From Xylaria sp. FL1777 (Eukaryota; Ascomycota; Sordariomycetes; Xylariales; Xylariaceae), in contig MU400576.1 of the NCBI GenBank assembly GCA_022578965.1, positions 124,001 to 188,000 on the forward strand: a stretch of DNA of 64,000 nt, in the 5' to 3' direction. Below are positions 1 through 11,398 of the stretch, one piece after another (position 1 is the first letter of the stretch; the number at the start of each line of letters is the position of its first letter). The position numbers were made by a program, and so were the translations under genes. The notes under the pieces are model-generated. The model was not told where the DNA came from. It saw only the letters and a list, made by a program, of their open reading frames with translations, and did not search any database.

Positions 1-2437
1 CCTGAGTTAGCTTTTACTTAGACTATAATGAAATATATATATATATAACATATATATATTTACTATAAATATTATAGGCCCTAATAGATATACTTGGTTA
101 AGCAGTTCTAGTTAGGATAGCTTATGATTAAAGCTTGAATGGTAGTTAAGCATCATCATAGGTACTCCTTTTTCGGCCCTCTTCACATTACGGTCGTATC
201 CCCAGCTCAACCCTGCCATCACAGCGCCACCGGCAACGCCATCGGTCGCCGACACAGGAACTTAACCCTTTTTGTCTTGGCAGTAGACTAGGTAAGTTGG
301 GCGTGGTCTCCCATCTCGGACCCCGGACCCGATCAACGTTTCCCAATGCGTTGTCAACGAAAGAGTCGGGGTCCTGCTCCTACTCTCCGGAAAGCAGACG
401 ACTTCTACTGAGATCCAGAACGACCCATCTTTCTATCTGCATGGCCGTTGGGCTGATCGTCAGCCACTACTCACCTCATCATACCGCCTTCGGCGTGGTC
501 ACCCGATTAAGTTCACCTGATAAGCGTGAGATGTAGCCTCACTGGATGTTCGCTTCTTTCAGCCTTGAGAGCTAATTGTAAGCCCCCTTCAGCTCGCTTT
601 AGCGATAGTCTGAATTTTATCTGACTTCTCTTCTCTCGTCTTCATGGATCAAATGCGAGGTTAGCACAGTGCGATAGTCATCTCATGGGCATACACCAGA
701 ACATCCCTGTATAGCTGGCTGCAACTGAAAAAGACACAATCACACCCTAACTCATCCCCATTCTCCGGTCGACCCCGACGAATCCCAAGCCCCTAATCAA
801 CGTGGCATTAGCCGAGCTCGTAGTCATGTCTTCCCTTTCACATAACTATCGGAGCAAGAACTAATTCGGACTTAAGGCCATTTACGAACCGGCCATGCCT
901 AGGAATGCTGAGGCATTCTGCTACCTCTCTTTTAGATTCCAGTCATGAAAGCCCAAAATAGTCTTGAGACAGACGCTTATGGCTTCACCCCTATCTAGAA
1001 AGCTTACGGCCTCGGGTCGTACGATCAAGCCCGGTTGACCCTAGCGTGAACGTCATCTCCAGAGACTCACCGTAGGTGACGGGCTGCTGGGACGTTATTC
1101 GGAGCCCGCAAGCAAAGAGTAACTCTCTTTGCCCTGCGACACTGCACAACACACTGGATATCACATAGTGTCCTCAATAGTGTGAGGCCACCGCTCGTAA
1201 TAGTACGGCCAGTCTCCACCGATATGGGTTTCTCCGGAGGATTTACTAATCATACTACGCAGTATGTACACATTCGGATTCGTTGTCTGGTGGCGGCTTA
1301 GTGAGATACTTTACCTACTTTATTACCTACTACGTAACGACGTAGGTAGTTTGGTATGATACATTTCCCTCTCGGCCCTTGGGACATATCCTTCTTTGGA
1401 ATATGATTCTAGCGAGGATGCGTTTGGTTTTCTTCTGAAAGAACTGATTGATACTGTATAGCACCAACTACCTTAATACGTTCTTACCGCAAACACACCA
1501 GACAGTAGCTGTAACGCCCATTCTTATACGAGATGAGTATCTCTAGCCGTTGGAGCACAATTCAGTACCAAAATCTTTAACTAGAGTTGTGTACCGGCCA
1601 TTATTCGAAGTGATTTCACTCGACTGCAGCTGAGTACTAACCTCTCATGAATCATGCATCGAGTAGACTATAGTATCGATATAAAGTCCATCCGCTGGAA
1701 ATCCTACTATCTCACAGCTGAAGCCCTCTTCGCCAACATAGGTGATCTCTTTTCTCATTACCACAGCGGTTCGATCTACCTGAGTATCTAGCGTTCCATG
1801 GACAGCTGAACAGGGATTCACCACGCCGCAATGATACCTAGGTGCTTGGATAGCAACGCCCGCGTGCTACCATCGCAGCTAAGGGTCTCGATCTCGGTGC
1901 TAGATGTGTCATTACTTCATTGACTAGAATCTTATGTGCGGGTTGTATCGATCTCGGTCTCCATAGCTGAAGGTCCCGTACAAGATAGTTTCAATTTTCA
2001 GCAGTATTTTCCTCCTAAAGACCGCGAGACTCCATATCCACCCGGTGAGAATACGCCAGCAGCTACTACTGGCCTCAACTAGCTCTTCATCAGCTCCGTC
2101 AAGATATGGCGGTGTCTCATACTCTTCGGCCTATGGACATGTTAGCCCTCAGCCTCGAGACACGTGTGTCTCAGACGTCCGTACCGAGAACGAGCTAGGC
2201 TCGCTTCCATGTGCCAACCTCGGCGAGAAAAGCTCATCAAGAATTCTATAGCACTTACGTCGTTCCAGTCCACGTATATAATGAGTGAATGACCCCTTCA
2301 TGGCTCGATCTCATATATCTCTTTCCTCATCATCATCCCAGATACCTAATAAGATCTACTACATCTCTGTCGTCATCATCCTAGGTACCTAATAATATCC
2401 TCACGTCTCCTGTTATCAGTTATCCTGTCTGTTCACA
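1..2437. other. gene-free left end
   Basis: No supportable gene. The first 80 bases are AT-rich with a TA dinucleotide run. The rest has mixed composition, and stops interrupt all frames. A CTACGT-AACG-ACGTAG hairpin lies near 1339-1354. Decayed coding sequence is possible, but no family could be recognised on either strand. Confidence 0.5.
2327..2398 (+). repeat. imperfect direct repeat in promoter of the PAN-like gene
   Basis: Two copies of about 29 bp (2327-2355 and 2370-2398) share the pattern TCATCATCC-x-AG-x-TACCTAATAA. They end 40 bp before the start codon of the secreted-protein gene. They may be duplicated promoter elements; a TATA-like stretch (TATATAATG) lies just upstream near 2275. 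Confidence 0.5.
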
Positions 2438-3583
2438 ATGAAGTCGAATACTTTGATCCTCAACACTTTAGTGTCTCTCGCTGGGGCTTCACCACTTCAA
2501 CCTCGACAGCTGCTCGACTTCGCTCTCCTTGATGCGGCACCACAGCCGACGATTCACTCTGTGTCTATCGACGAGCAGCCGCATACAGTAGTATACGACT
2601 TGCCGGCAGCAACTCAAGCTGCCGTTGCTGACCCACTTCCTGTGCAAGCTGTGACCAAGCGTGGCCTCGCAGCTAGAACTGATGATTCCTGCACCCCTCT
2701 TCCGTTGGGCGCTGGGCCCGTCCCCGTCCCTGACACGGCCGACGCATTCCTTGCCTACTCTGATTTCACGACTGAGGCTAGTTCTGCCATTGTGCCCGAC
2801 GGCTACTACCAAACTTTCGGAAACTTGAAAGGCTCTAATAGTGCATACGGCTACTCCGGCTTCAGTACGCTCGACTCTTATGACACTGTGGAGTGCGCTC
2901 GCCGGTGCGACGGTATCCAGAGCTGCATCGCTTTCAACATTTATTTCGAGAGAGATCCCAACATCGTTCCCGGCCCTCAATGTCAGGATCCCGACTCAAA
3001 TACTGTGATCAAGTGTGTTTACTGGGGTGGTTACATTTCGGCTGACAATGCCAACAACCAAGGCCAATGGAGAGAACAGTTCCATGTCGTCATCGCTGGC
3101 TCCAATGGCTACATGAAGAATAATTTAGTCGATATTCCCGGTTTTAACGGAGTTGCACTCGGCAACGCGGCAATCAACGCACCTCTGAACTGTCTCGGCC
3201 AGGATACGTACATGGGGTCCAAGATATTCACCACCAGCTACTACGACGTCGGTCTGTGTGCTGCAGCATGCACTTCGCAGAACGAGTACAACCTCGCTCA
3301 CCCACCTGCCACAGGCGAGCCCAAGCTCTGCAACTTCTTCGTAACATTCCTGTCAGAGAAGAACGGCAGCCCTGAGGGACAAATTTGCTCCATGTACACG
3401 CAGTCCTGGGACTCTAGTTACGCGACCAACGATGTGAGTCTTCCCCTCCTCGTATCAATAATAATTCAAGATATTAACCTGTTCTAGGGACAATGGCGTG
3501 GCAGTGACCACTACACCAATGATTATGTCTTCGCCTACACTAACAGCTCATACGTCAAAGACATTGTTTGCCCCTCTCCATGA
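2438..3583 (+). CDS. secreted PAN/apple-like cysteine-rich protein
   Basis: Two exons, 2438-3433 and 3488-3583, with a 54-nt intron (GTGAGT..CTAG), give 363 aa. The first 18 or so residues are a signal peptide ending near ASP. A KR dibasic site at residues 74-75 looks like a Kex2 processing point, so a propeptide is likely. Two apple/PAN-like cysteine modules follow: one around residues 148-190 with the spacing CARRC..SCIAFN, and one around 245-300 with YDVGLCAAAC and later CNFF. The second exon ends in CPSP and restores a QWRGSDHYTND segment that echoes GQWREQFHV in the first half, which supports the intron. Such proteins are common in ascomycete secretomes, and their function is mostly unknown; carbohydrate or protein binding is inferred from the PAN fold. 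The first ATG of the frame is used. Confidence 0.85.
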
Positions 3584-5039
3584 ATGTTCTAAGGCGGATG
3601 GTAACTAGGAAGAATACACGATGTAGACTTGACAGCTCAGCAAAGCATGGTGCACCGACATATATGGGAGGAAGTTTTGCATGTTTTGTTTTAGAGTCTG
3701 CCTGTTTGATCAGCACCACGTGCTGGATGTCTCTCATTTATCACCATAGTCATTTGAAGCCAGGAGTTTTATGATGAAACGGGATCAATATTATGCGATT
3801 TATAGAAAGATGAACTCGTGTTCTCCTTCGTTCTGCCCTGAGTGCATGCAAAATCCCTGAGAATAAGAAGTGCGATGACAGATTTTGCGTGACATGGCCT
3901 TCACGAACAGAGATCTTACAATGCCAAAACCGAAGCTTATACCGATGCCTAAAATCGTAAAGGAAAACGGACATAACGACAAGATAGAGAAAAGTCTATT
4001 AGGACTTAATCCATCTAACTGCGCAGCATCTTGTATTTCACTGTGAGAAGCTAGGCGAAAATGCTTGCCTTCCCTTGTTTCTCTGTCCGTTTCTTTCCCG
4101 ACCTGCGCACATTCTCTATGTCGTGTCGCTTCGGACAGAAGATGTCCGCTTACAAAGGACAAACATTTCTTTCTTGCTTCTAGCATAGCGTTCAATAGCC
4201 ATCCATGTCCAACTTCTAACAATTTCACGTGCTTATAACTACTATTTTTATGTATTAGCCGGTTTCGGCTTGAGCTGTGTCAGGTAATCAGGCATGTAAG
4301 TATCGCGTCAATATTCCCGCCTTATTCACATGTTTATTGCTAAATCGAGTTTATTCTCCAAGCCCTTAAATGCATTGCAACCCTTGTCATATAACTAGGT
4401 ACATGTGTAGTACCTACCTACCTAATTTACCTGAAAGCGCAGTCCTATCTTTGTATTTGTCGGGAACGATGTCGGAGAGGCAAGAAAATCGAACCGATGG
4501 TTTGCAGGTCTCTGAACTTCATAGCCTGTCTATTTCTCATTCACGAGCGAGGCACCATCGCATCGGTATAGTTTCTGGACTCTGGTTGAAAGGTAATTTC
4601 ATTCGATACATGACCTCTATTATCCTTGGTTGATCTAGAGATGTCTAGCTAACTAACTGTACGATGTCCTATAAGCTATAGTGCCCTTTCCAACGAGTGT
4701 CGAAACGATGTTGATGTGCGCAAAGGGAAGAATGTGAATCGGTGGGGGAGCAACCAAACTACCTAGGTACCTAGCATAAAATTCACATAAAAGAAAGCTT
4801 GGGATTTCAGAAGCCAGCTAGGACTAATATGACAGTGGATGCCACTAGCAAGGTGCCGAGGTCTATGACGATGTCAGCCTCGGACAGCTTTTTGGTTTGT
4901 AGTGTCGGGTAATTCATCCCGAGCTTGCCTGTCTAATAAATAGACAGGTAAATCGCCCTGCACATCTACCATATCGCTTCATCAACTCTATCATACTACT
5001 ACATAGCTAAGCCTTACAGTGATCGACACGCTGATCGAA
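3584..5039. other. intergenic, no gene seen
   Basis: A 142-codon reading frame runs on the minus strand at 3800-4228, but it has no recognisable motif and unlikely composition, so it is not called. TACCTA-type words (4404-4424, 4760-4778) and a perfect hairpin near the acyl-CoA oxidase start are the only structure noted. Confidence 0.6.
4928..4948 (+). promoter_or_regulatory. perfect hairpin with TATA-like loop upstream of acyl-CoA oxidase
   Basis: CCTGTCTA and TAGACAGG pair perfectly over 8 bp around an ATAAA loop. It lies 91 bp before the oxidase ATG. The AATAAATA core resembles a TATA element, and the flanking arms could be a dimeric regulator site; this role is inferred from position only. 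Confidence 0.4.
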
Positions 5040-7154
5040 ATGCCTCCGCCAAATCCGGATTGGGTTAAAGCCCTGAAACCTTCAGGGCCGCAAGGATCCG
5101 AGCTTCTGCAGCAGGAGAGAGACAAATCACCTCTCAATGTCGATCAGCTCGCTACATTTCTGTTCACAAGCGAGGTCCTGGAGAGAAACGCGAAGATTTT
5201 AAAGATCCTACAGTCACATGATGTTTTTGATAAATCCCAAAATTATTTTCGGGGCAGGAGAGAGAGGCTCGAGGCCGCTTTAGCTAGGGCAAAGGCTCTG
5301 AGGCAACTCAGTATCAAACACGGATGGAGCCAGGAAGACTACAATGCCGCCAATGAGCTCATTAGCGAGCCGACGCCTTATGGTCTACATGCTTCTATGT
5401 TCTTGAAGACACTGGAGGAACAAGGAACCCCTGAACAGCACAAGCTCTTCCTCGAGCCGGCACGACGCTATGAATTCATAGGCTGTTATGCGCAGACTGA
5501 GCTTGGCCACGGTTCCAATGTTAGAGGTCTGGAGACAACCGCGGTATGGAACTCCGCAGACAAGACATTCACACTACATTCTCCCCATCTGACGGCCTCC
5601 AAATGGTGGATTGGCTCGTTGGGCATGGCTGCCAACCATGCAGTAGTGGTGGCACAACTCATCTTAAACGGGAGGTCCTACGGCCCCCATCCCTTTGTTG
5701 TCCAGATCCGAGATCTCCAAACTCACGAACCTCTTCCAAACATCCACGTTGGTGACATTGGTCCAAAGTTTGGTTACAATACCATGGACAACGGCTTCCT
5801 GCTCTTTAACCATGTCAAGATCCCCCACATCAACATGCTTAGCCGATTCTCAGCGGTAGACCCTACGACTGGAACGTACGTCCGGCCTGCGAATCCGGCA
5901 CTTATCTACGGTACATTGACCTATATCCGATCGATGATCGTCCTCCAATCTGGGTCTACACTTGCCCGAGGAGTAACTATAGCAACTCGTTATTGTGCGG
6001 TTCGACGCCAATTCCAGGACCGAGACACGCCCGAGGGTACACTTGGAGAGAATCAAGTACTCGACTATACGATGGTGCAGTACCGTATACTGCCGTTGCT
6101 GGCCGCTTCTTATGCCCTGCATTTTACGGGCCGAACCATGGTTAATCTCTACAATGCGAATCAGAAACGTATGGGTCGGGCACAAGATGCTCGTAGTGGT
6201 GGCGAAGCAAAACGAAGTCCCGGTCCAGAGCAGCTCAACTCTAGTAGCGATCTTTTGGCGGATCTGCACGCTGTTTCGTGTGCACTCAAGGCTTTTGCCT
6301 CCACCACAGCCGCCGAGGGCCTGGAAGTCTGCCGTCGTGCCTGTGGCGGACACGGATACTCCGCATTCTCCGGGATAGGCAGCTGGTATGCTGATTACTT
6401 GCCGACAGTTACTTGGGAAGGCGATAACTATATGCTCACACAGCAAGTTGCCCGTTACCTCCTCAAGTCTGCTCGCGCCGTCATCGCAGGCAAAACCGCA
6501 GATGCCAACGGTATCACCCGCGTCTTCCAACATTTTATCCAGAGACGGGACCTCGGTGCGGCCTTTGACGTACTCGATAATGATCAGGATCTTGTCGATG
6601 CATTTGCGTGGCGGGTTGCCTTCTTGACCTTCGAAGCGCTCAAGCACAGGGACGAAGACAAACAGTCTTGGAACAGCCTTCTCGTTGACTTTTGGCGTCT
6701 CTCCACTGCCTACGCCCAATACCTAGCGGTTAAAAACTTTTACGAGGCGCTTCAGGACAAAAGCACAACGACTTCGCTTGACCAAACCACGGTAGCGCTA
6801 CTCCACAAGCTGTTCCAACTGTTCGCTTTCTACCATTTGACGTCTCATGCCTCTGAATTTTTCGCCAGTGCTGCTGTAACGGTACGTCAGATTCAGCTAG
6901 CACGCACAAAACGGACTCTGGCTCTCCTCCAGGATATCCGACCTCATGCTGTGAGGCTAGTGGACGCATGGAAATTCCCGGACTGGCAACTAGACAGTGC
7001 CTTGGGCCGTTACGATGGCAAGGTATACGAAGATATGTTCCACAGGGCTTCCGAAGTGAATCCACTGAACGACGAGGTCATTGATCCTTACCCGGATTCT
7101 TCAGTGTTGTTTCGGACAGAGAAGAGAGCGAAAGCTATAAAATCCGTGTTATAG
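5040..7154 (+). CDS. acyl-CoA oxidase (peroxisomal beta-oxidation type)
   Basis: Intronless, 704 aa, the usual length for fungal acyl-CoA oxidases. The enzyme family oxidises acyl-CoA to trans-2-enoyl-CoA with FAD and passes electrons to oxygen, giving H2O2. Visible family motifs are YAQTELGHGSN near residue 151 (FAD/substrate loop), CGGHGYS near 436, and TWEGDN near 458-463, whose glutamate is the expected catalytic base. The C-terminal dimerisation half is complete. The protein ends in SVL, a poor match to the peroxisomal PTS1 (SKL type), so import may need another signal or a partner. An in-frame GTG at 5019 precedes the ATG at 5040; the ATG is chosen. This may be an accessory paralogue rather than the housekeeping oxidase, judging from the gene-poor neighbourhood and weak PTS1. 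Confidence 0.93.
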   Translation: MPPPNPDWVKALKPSGPQGSELLQQERDKSPLNVDQLATFLFTSEVLERNAKILKILQSHDVFDKSQNYFRGRRERLEAALARAKALRQLSIKHGWSQEDYNAANELISEPTPYGLHASMFLKTLEEQGTPEQHKLFLEPARRYEFIGCYAQTELGHGSNVRGLETTAVWNSADKTFTLHSPHLTASKWWIGSLGMAANHAVVVAQLILNGRSYGPHPFVVQIRDLQTHEPLPNIHVGDIGPKFGYNTMDNGFLLFNHVKIPHINMLSRFSAVDPTTGTYVRPANPALIYGTLTYIRSMIVLQSGSTLARGVTIATRYCAVRRQFQDRDTPEGTLGENQVLDYTMVQYRILPLLAASYALHFTGRTMVNLYNANQKRMGRAQDARSGGEAKRSPGPEQLNSSSDLLADLHAVSCALKAFASTTAAEGLEVCRRACGGHGYSAFSGIGSWYADYLPTVTWEGDNYMLTQQVARYLLKSARAVIAGKTADANGITRVFQHFIQRRDLGAAFDVLDNDQDLVDAFAWRVAFLTFEALKHRDEDKQSWNSLLVDFWRLSTAYAQYLAVKNFYEALQDKSTTTSLDQTTVALLHKLFQLFAFYHLTSHASEFFASAAVTVRQIQLARTKRTLALLQDIRPHAVRLVDAWKFPDWQLDSALGRYDGKVYEDMFHRASEVNPLNDEVIDPYPDSSVLFRTEKRAKAIKSVL

Positions 7155-7321
7155 CCTATCCCACTCTATCATGCCTCTTCCATTTGAGCAATTTCCCAAT
7201 CGGGCCACTTAGCGCTCTTCTCTAGAAAGGTTCCTAGGGATGCCGTTTCCCGTGATTTATTCTTATACCAGCACGTTCGAGGAGGAAATATGCAGCATAT
7301 CATCTTCGCGCAAAATTAGCT

Positions 7322-7340
7322 TCCTCCGCGGTGCGGAGGA
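7322..7340. repeat. perfect CGG-type hairpin
   Basis: TCCTCCGC and GCGGAGGA form a perfect 8-bp stem around GGT. It lies 168 bp after the oxidase stop. It could be a 3'-end structure or an inverted CCG/CGG site of the kind Zn2Cys6 dimers bind. Confidence 0.45.
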
Positions 7341-8132
7341 TTGTCTAGTCGACTATTCCTAGCATGAATAGTGCTTGAATACGAAGCTAGTTCGGGAGTC
7401 AAGGGAATAAGGGCGGATTACGTCTTCCTCCGCGGCCACTAGACTTCTCCGCACTTGATCTGATAGTTATGTGCTTAGCCCTGCGTATGAAGTGCACAGG
7501 AATTAGCGTGAGGTCCCGGAGACCAAGGGTGCACTTTGGATACTGATGGAACGGGTCGTCTGGCCTGCGATCAACATGATATTGTGGAGTACAGAGGATT
7601 GGATCTTGCCCAAGAAAGTGACAAGATAGCCGAGCGGTCTCAATCGGAACCGGACGAGTTTCTGAATGCCGGACGCGCACCTCGACCAGCCTCCAACTCA
7701 AGCTCGAGCTAGACAACCCAAATTGGCACGATTAGTCTCGTATCGATGCTACACGCGACCCGCAGAAACCAGGGGGGGAACCTGCTAAGTTGAATTTCGC
7801 GAGGCGCAGCAGGGCTAGAAATTATTCGTCTCAACTTTAAAAGAAATTGAGCATCATGGAAAGGTAGTACAAGGATTCTTTCGCGCAAGAAAAACTGCCT
7901 TTGCGAAGTTTAAGGTTACCTGGGTAGCTATGCATGCTTTAGACATTTAGAATTGATTATTAGACTAGAGATTAATTGAATCAACAACTTAAGCAAATAT
8001 GCTTATGAACCATTCGATCTTCAGATTCGTAACGGAGTTAAGCTAATGTAGCGAGGACATGATGTCACCAAACATTTAATTCGATTTTCTGTCGGAGCTC
8101 GGTATCATCGGGAGCCTCATCTCCTTTATTCC

Positions 8133-8160
8133 GAGGCGGAAACTACTTTCAGTCCGCCTC
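8133..8160. repeat. GAGGCGGA / TCCGCCTC inverted repeat
   Basis: Perfect 8-bp inverted repeat with a 12-bp spacer, about 1.1 kb upstream of the Zn2Cys6 regulator start. The arms hold CGG/CCG triplets, the half-site core used by this regulator class. Binding is inference. Confidence 0.4.
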
Positions 8161-8199
8161 TAGTCCCTAATGAGAACCATAAAGGGGATTTCTTTCCAA

Positions 8200-8221
8200 G
8201 GCCGCGGCAGAAGCCGTGGCC
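8200..8221. repeat. GGCCGCGGC / GCCGTGGCC inverted repeat
   Basis: Nine-base arms with one mismatch around an AGAA loop, 40 bp downstream of the preceding inverted repeat. Together they form a small GC-rich island in otherwise AT-leaning intergenic DNA. Confidence 0.4.
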
Positions 8222-9240
8222 AGGGTTATCTGTTTGCCAAGCTGTGTGGGAGAGTGCAAGCTGGGTCTCAGCCACTGTCATACGATCTACCAAAGCCAGT
8301 TAATCGCTCCAAGCTTACGTGATATTCCTTTACTTCGCTCGCTGTCTCTCAGTGTATATTCACGCGGGTGTATTACTTTTACTGAAGAGGTCGAAGGACG
8401 GAATATACGGAATATAGAGTATTGCTACTCTTTCTTTATTTACTTCTTCTTCTTCATCATCATCTTCTTCTTCTCGCTATTCATTCTTTTTATATGATAT
8501 CCAGGCGCTGGCTCAGTCTATGGAAGAAAGTAATATCTCAATTCCCACATTCAAATAACACTTTTCTTTAGTGTACGCTTTGTTTGAAATGTCAAAGTGC
8601 CAAGCCGGTACCCCTTATCCTAGTGACATGTTTTGTGGCTTAGGTATGCAACTACACGTCATCCTATAACCCCCCTAGATCGGCCATGAACAAATACTAG
8701 ATTAGCGAGGTCCCGAAAGACGAAGTGCTCACTTTGAAAATAGCTCCTTTAACAGCTTTTAACTTCTTCTAAACTCTGCAAGCTATGCAACCCTTTCCAT
8801 ATATCAGAATCATAGATATATGCTAAAAATGCAGCAACTCTCATCACAATTATATCAAATCAGCAGGTTCTTTATATAAAGGATTAGCAGGCTCGGCCAT
8901 AATAGCTATAGCAACACCTTAAGAGTCCGTACCTAGTATTTATTGTAAATCTGCGTTGTACATGCAGTGCATTTTCCAATGCCAATCTAGGTGGGCTAGT
9001 CATCTTCAGTCCTGGAGCCCATGCATGGCACCTATTGATGCACCCCACAAAGCAGGCAACACTCATGCAACGCGAAATATAGATTTCGCTAACCCCGTTA
9101 TGTTAGGTTCACAGCTCTCAGACGATTAAAGGCACTAAGCTCACTGTAGACACTCCATCAATATCTTGTCGTCGTTGGTCTGGACTTTCTCCGTCATTAT
9201 CATACACACATATCGATGACATTTCGTTTGCCTAGCACGA

Positions 9241-11398
9241 ATGACAATCATAATGGCCACTGCGCCGGTGTCGAATTGGCCTGGCTCCAGGACCGTACGG
9301 ACTTGTACCGAGTGTAAGCAGTCTAAAGTGTGTTTGGTTCATTTCGATATATGATGGCCGGGTTTGATGCTGAGATCTCGGCTTAGTTGCGGTGCGATTC
9401 TCGGGAGCGCTTCCCAAACCCCTGCGGCCGATGCCAGGCGAGAAACTTGCAATGTGTCGTGGATCCGTCCTTCCGGAGGATGCCAACTAGGAAGTACGAT
9501 ATCGGATATCCCCTATCCTCCATAGTGGCCTCCGACTAACTTGGACCGCTTTTCGGTTTAAAGACGAATAGAGGCTATGTCTAAGGAGCTTAACGAACTT
9601 CGAAATCAGGGCCTTAGGTCGGGAGCCACAAGCGCCGACAGCTCTTGCTTCTCATCCAATATTCAAGGAATCTCCTCCTCGACCATACCAGCAAATGATT
9701 TTAATCTATCTGTTGAGAATGTGAAGATAGGTTGTGTTATCGTTAGTGCCGAGACTGCAGTTGAAGCATTCAAGATGTAGGTGCCTGGGTTCTATGTTTT
9801 CGAGACTCAATGTCTTTTCTCCATGTTTAAAGCGAACCCGTTAACACGGAACCTTAGATTTGCAAGCCTTTTCCATCCCATGCTTCCTATAGTCGTACCG
9901 ATTAACATCAACACTATCTATCATTCCTCGCAGCTCCTTTTTTGGACCATCATCATCATAGTTGCTTCACACACATCGGTTCCTTCATCTGAGGGCCTTT
10001 TCCATCAGATAGCAGAGCCGTTCCAAGACCTCGTGAGAGCTGAAGCCTTACAAGCGCCGCTACCTTTGCAGAATATACTAGCCTTGCTACTATTGTGTAC
10101 GTGGCCAATGCCGGTAGTTAACCAAGTCAGTGCTCCCAATAATCCCAATACCGAACCCTTTACATGTGTAACTATGCCCATGTGTCCTCAAGAGTAGTTA
10201 GCTAATATTCTACTGTCGTGTAGCCCAAAGATCCAAGCTGGATATACTCTGGAATTGCTACGAATTCGGCTTTATTTTTAGGCCTACACCGAACTGGTTC
10301 ACAGTCGCGGCCTAGCGGGAAAAATGGCTTGTCCGGAGAGCCTCTTGAGAGAATCAGGACCTGGCTTGGATGTTTCTACGTGAGTGGTTGGTATGTACTT
10401 TATCCGTGATCCGTCTACGGTTAGAGAAATTCTAATACATGAAGCGTAGCTTGAGCATGAACTTTGGCTTCCGGTTCATATTGGACAGTTCTGCGGAATT
10501 AGCAAAAATCACTGCATATTTAGAAGAGTACCCTATTACGCGAGAGTTTGCGAGCGAGATCAAACTGCAAGCTATCGTCGCCGACTTCAAGAATATATTT
10601 TCGCATACTGCCAACGATGGTGCTGTCGATTCGTCGATTCTCCATATCCTCGATCGGGAACTAGACAATCTGAGATCTTCGTATCCTGACCAGTGGCCGC
10701 GCATGCTTGAATACAATACCCTGGTTGCCAAGTTACACATGTATGGGTTAGTAATCACAAGAGATGATATGAGCAATACAGCCAGGGACATTCTTCTCAA
10801 AATGTGTTTCTCGACGTCTCTTCGCATCATTCACCTCGCCAATATGAGGCAGAACGAGGATTTGCCCGATTGCCATGGCTTGTCAGCCTCACAACAACGA
10901 AGTGCACTTCCCAAGGCATACTTTCAGGGGCTTTGTTTCACAACCATATTTCTGATCAGATATTTCACCCTCAACATCACGGCATCAGCAGAAGAGCAAC
11001 AGTTAGCAGCAAATCATGTGGCCATAGCCCACTCCATTTTCAAATCATTTCCTAGTCCTACTGACGAGTATGTTCGGGTTGCCAGAATTATTGAGGACCT
11101 ATGCCAACTTGGCCCGATGACCATCGATTCACGAGTTGTTCCCGGAGACAGGGCAGGGGTGTATGTTCTCATAAAAGCACTGAGATTAGCCTCGAAGAAA
11201 CGTGGCAATCCCACTTTTGATATTGAAACCCTCGTCACATCAGCCGCACAGTCAACCTCCCCTAATCCCAACCTATCATCGACGAATCAGAGTCTAGACC
11301 CATGGGCTATAGATATGATGTTCTCAGACCAGTATTGGAATGAATCTACCTGGGATCCGTTTGTGCAAACACAGTTCCCGTCAGGACAGAACGGTTGA
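9241..11398 (+). CDS. Zn2Cys6 fungal transcription factor
   Basis: Six exons: 9241-9327, 9387-9493, 9564-9776, 9858-10125, 10224-10379 and 10445-11398, giving 594 aa. The DNA-binding cluster has Cys at 22, 25, 32, 42, 45 and 52 (C-x2-C-x6-C-x9-C-x2-C-x6-C) and is split by the first intron. It is followed by the basic linker PTRKRIEAMSKELNELR, a short coiled-coil linker. The fungal-specific regulatory domain follows with LFHPMLPIV, LLLLCTWPMPV, DPSWIYSG, GLHR and RTWLGCFY in the usual order. Every stop codon in the raw frame (for example at 9778) falls inside a predicted intron, so the gene appears intact. The last junction (acceptor at 10444) is the least certain. Its neighbours (two reductases, a transferase and a transporter) make it a candidate local pathway regulator; its targets are unknown. 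Confidence 0.88.

Larger units (their letters stand above)
7155..9240. other. intergenic with GC-rich inverted repeats
   Basis: No gene is supportable. The stretch carries three CGG/CCG-type inverted repeats (listed separately) and a pyrimidine-rich CTT/CAT tract at about 8435-8495. It separates the oxidase from the Zn2Cys6 regulator and would contain that regulator's promoter. Confidence 0.55.

Noticed and set aside
3800..4228. 142-codon minus-strand frame after the PAN-like gene
   Set aside because: No recognisable domain, no splice-extended homology, and unlikely composition.
5850..6719. 289-codon open frame antisense to the acyl-CoA oxidase
   Set aside because: It lies wholly inside the strongly supported oxidase and has no family motif; it is a codon-usage shadow.
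8216..8497. 93-codon frame ending in a Phe/Ile-rich run
   Set aside because: The hydrophobic end is translation of a CTT/CAT low-complexity tract, and no motif is present.
9777..9857. Nonsense mutation in the Zn2Cys6 gene
   Set aside because: The stop lies inside an 81-nt intron with a GTAGGT donor and TTAG acceptor whose removal yields FKIFASLFHPMLP.
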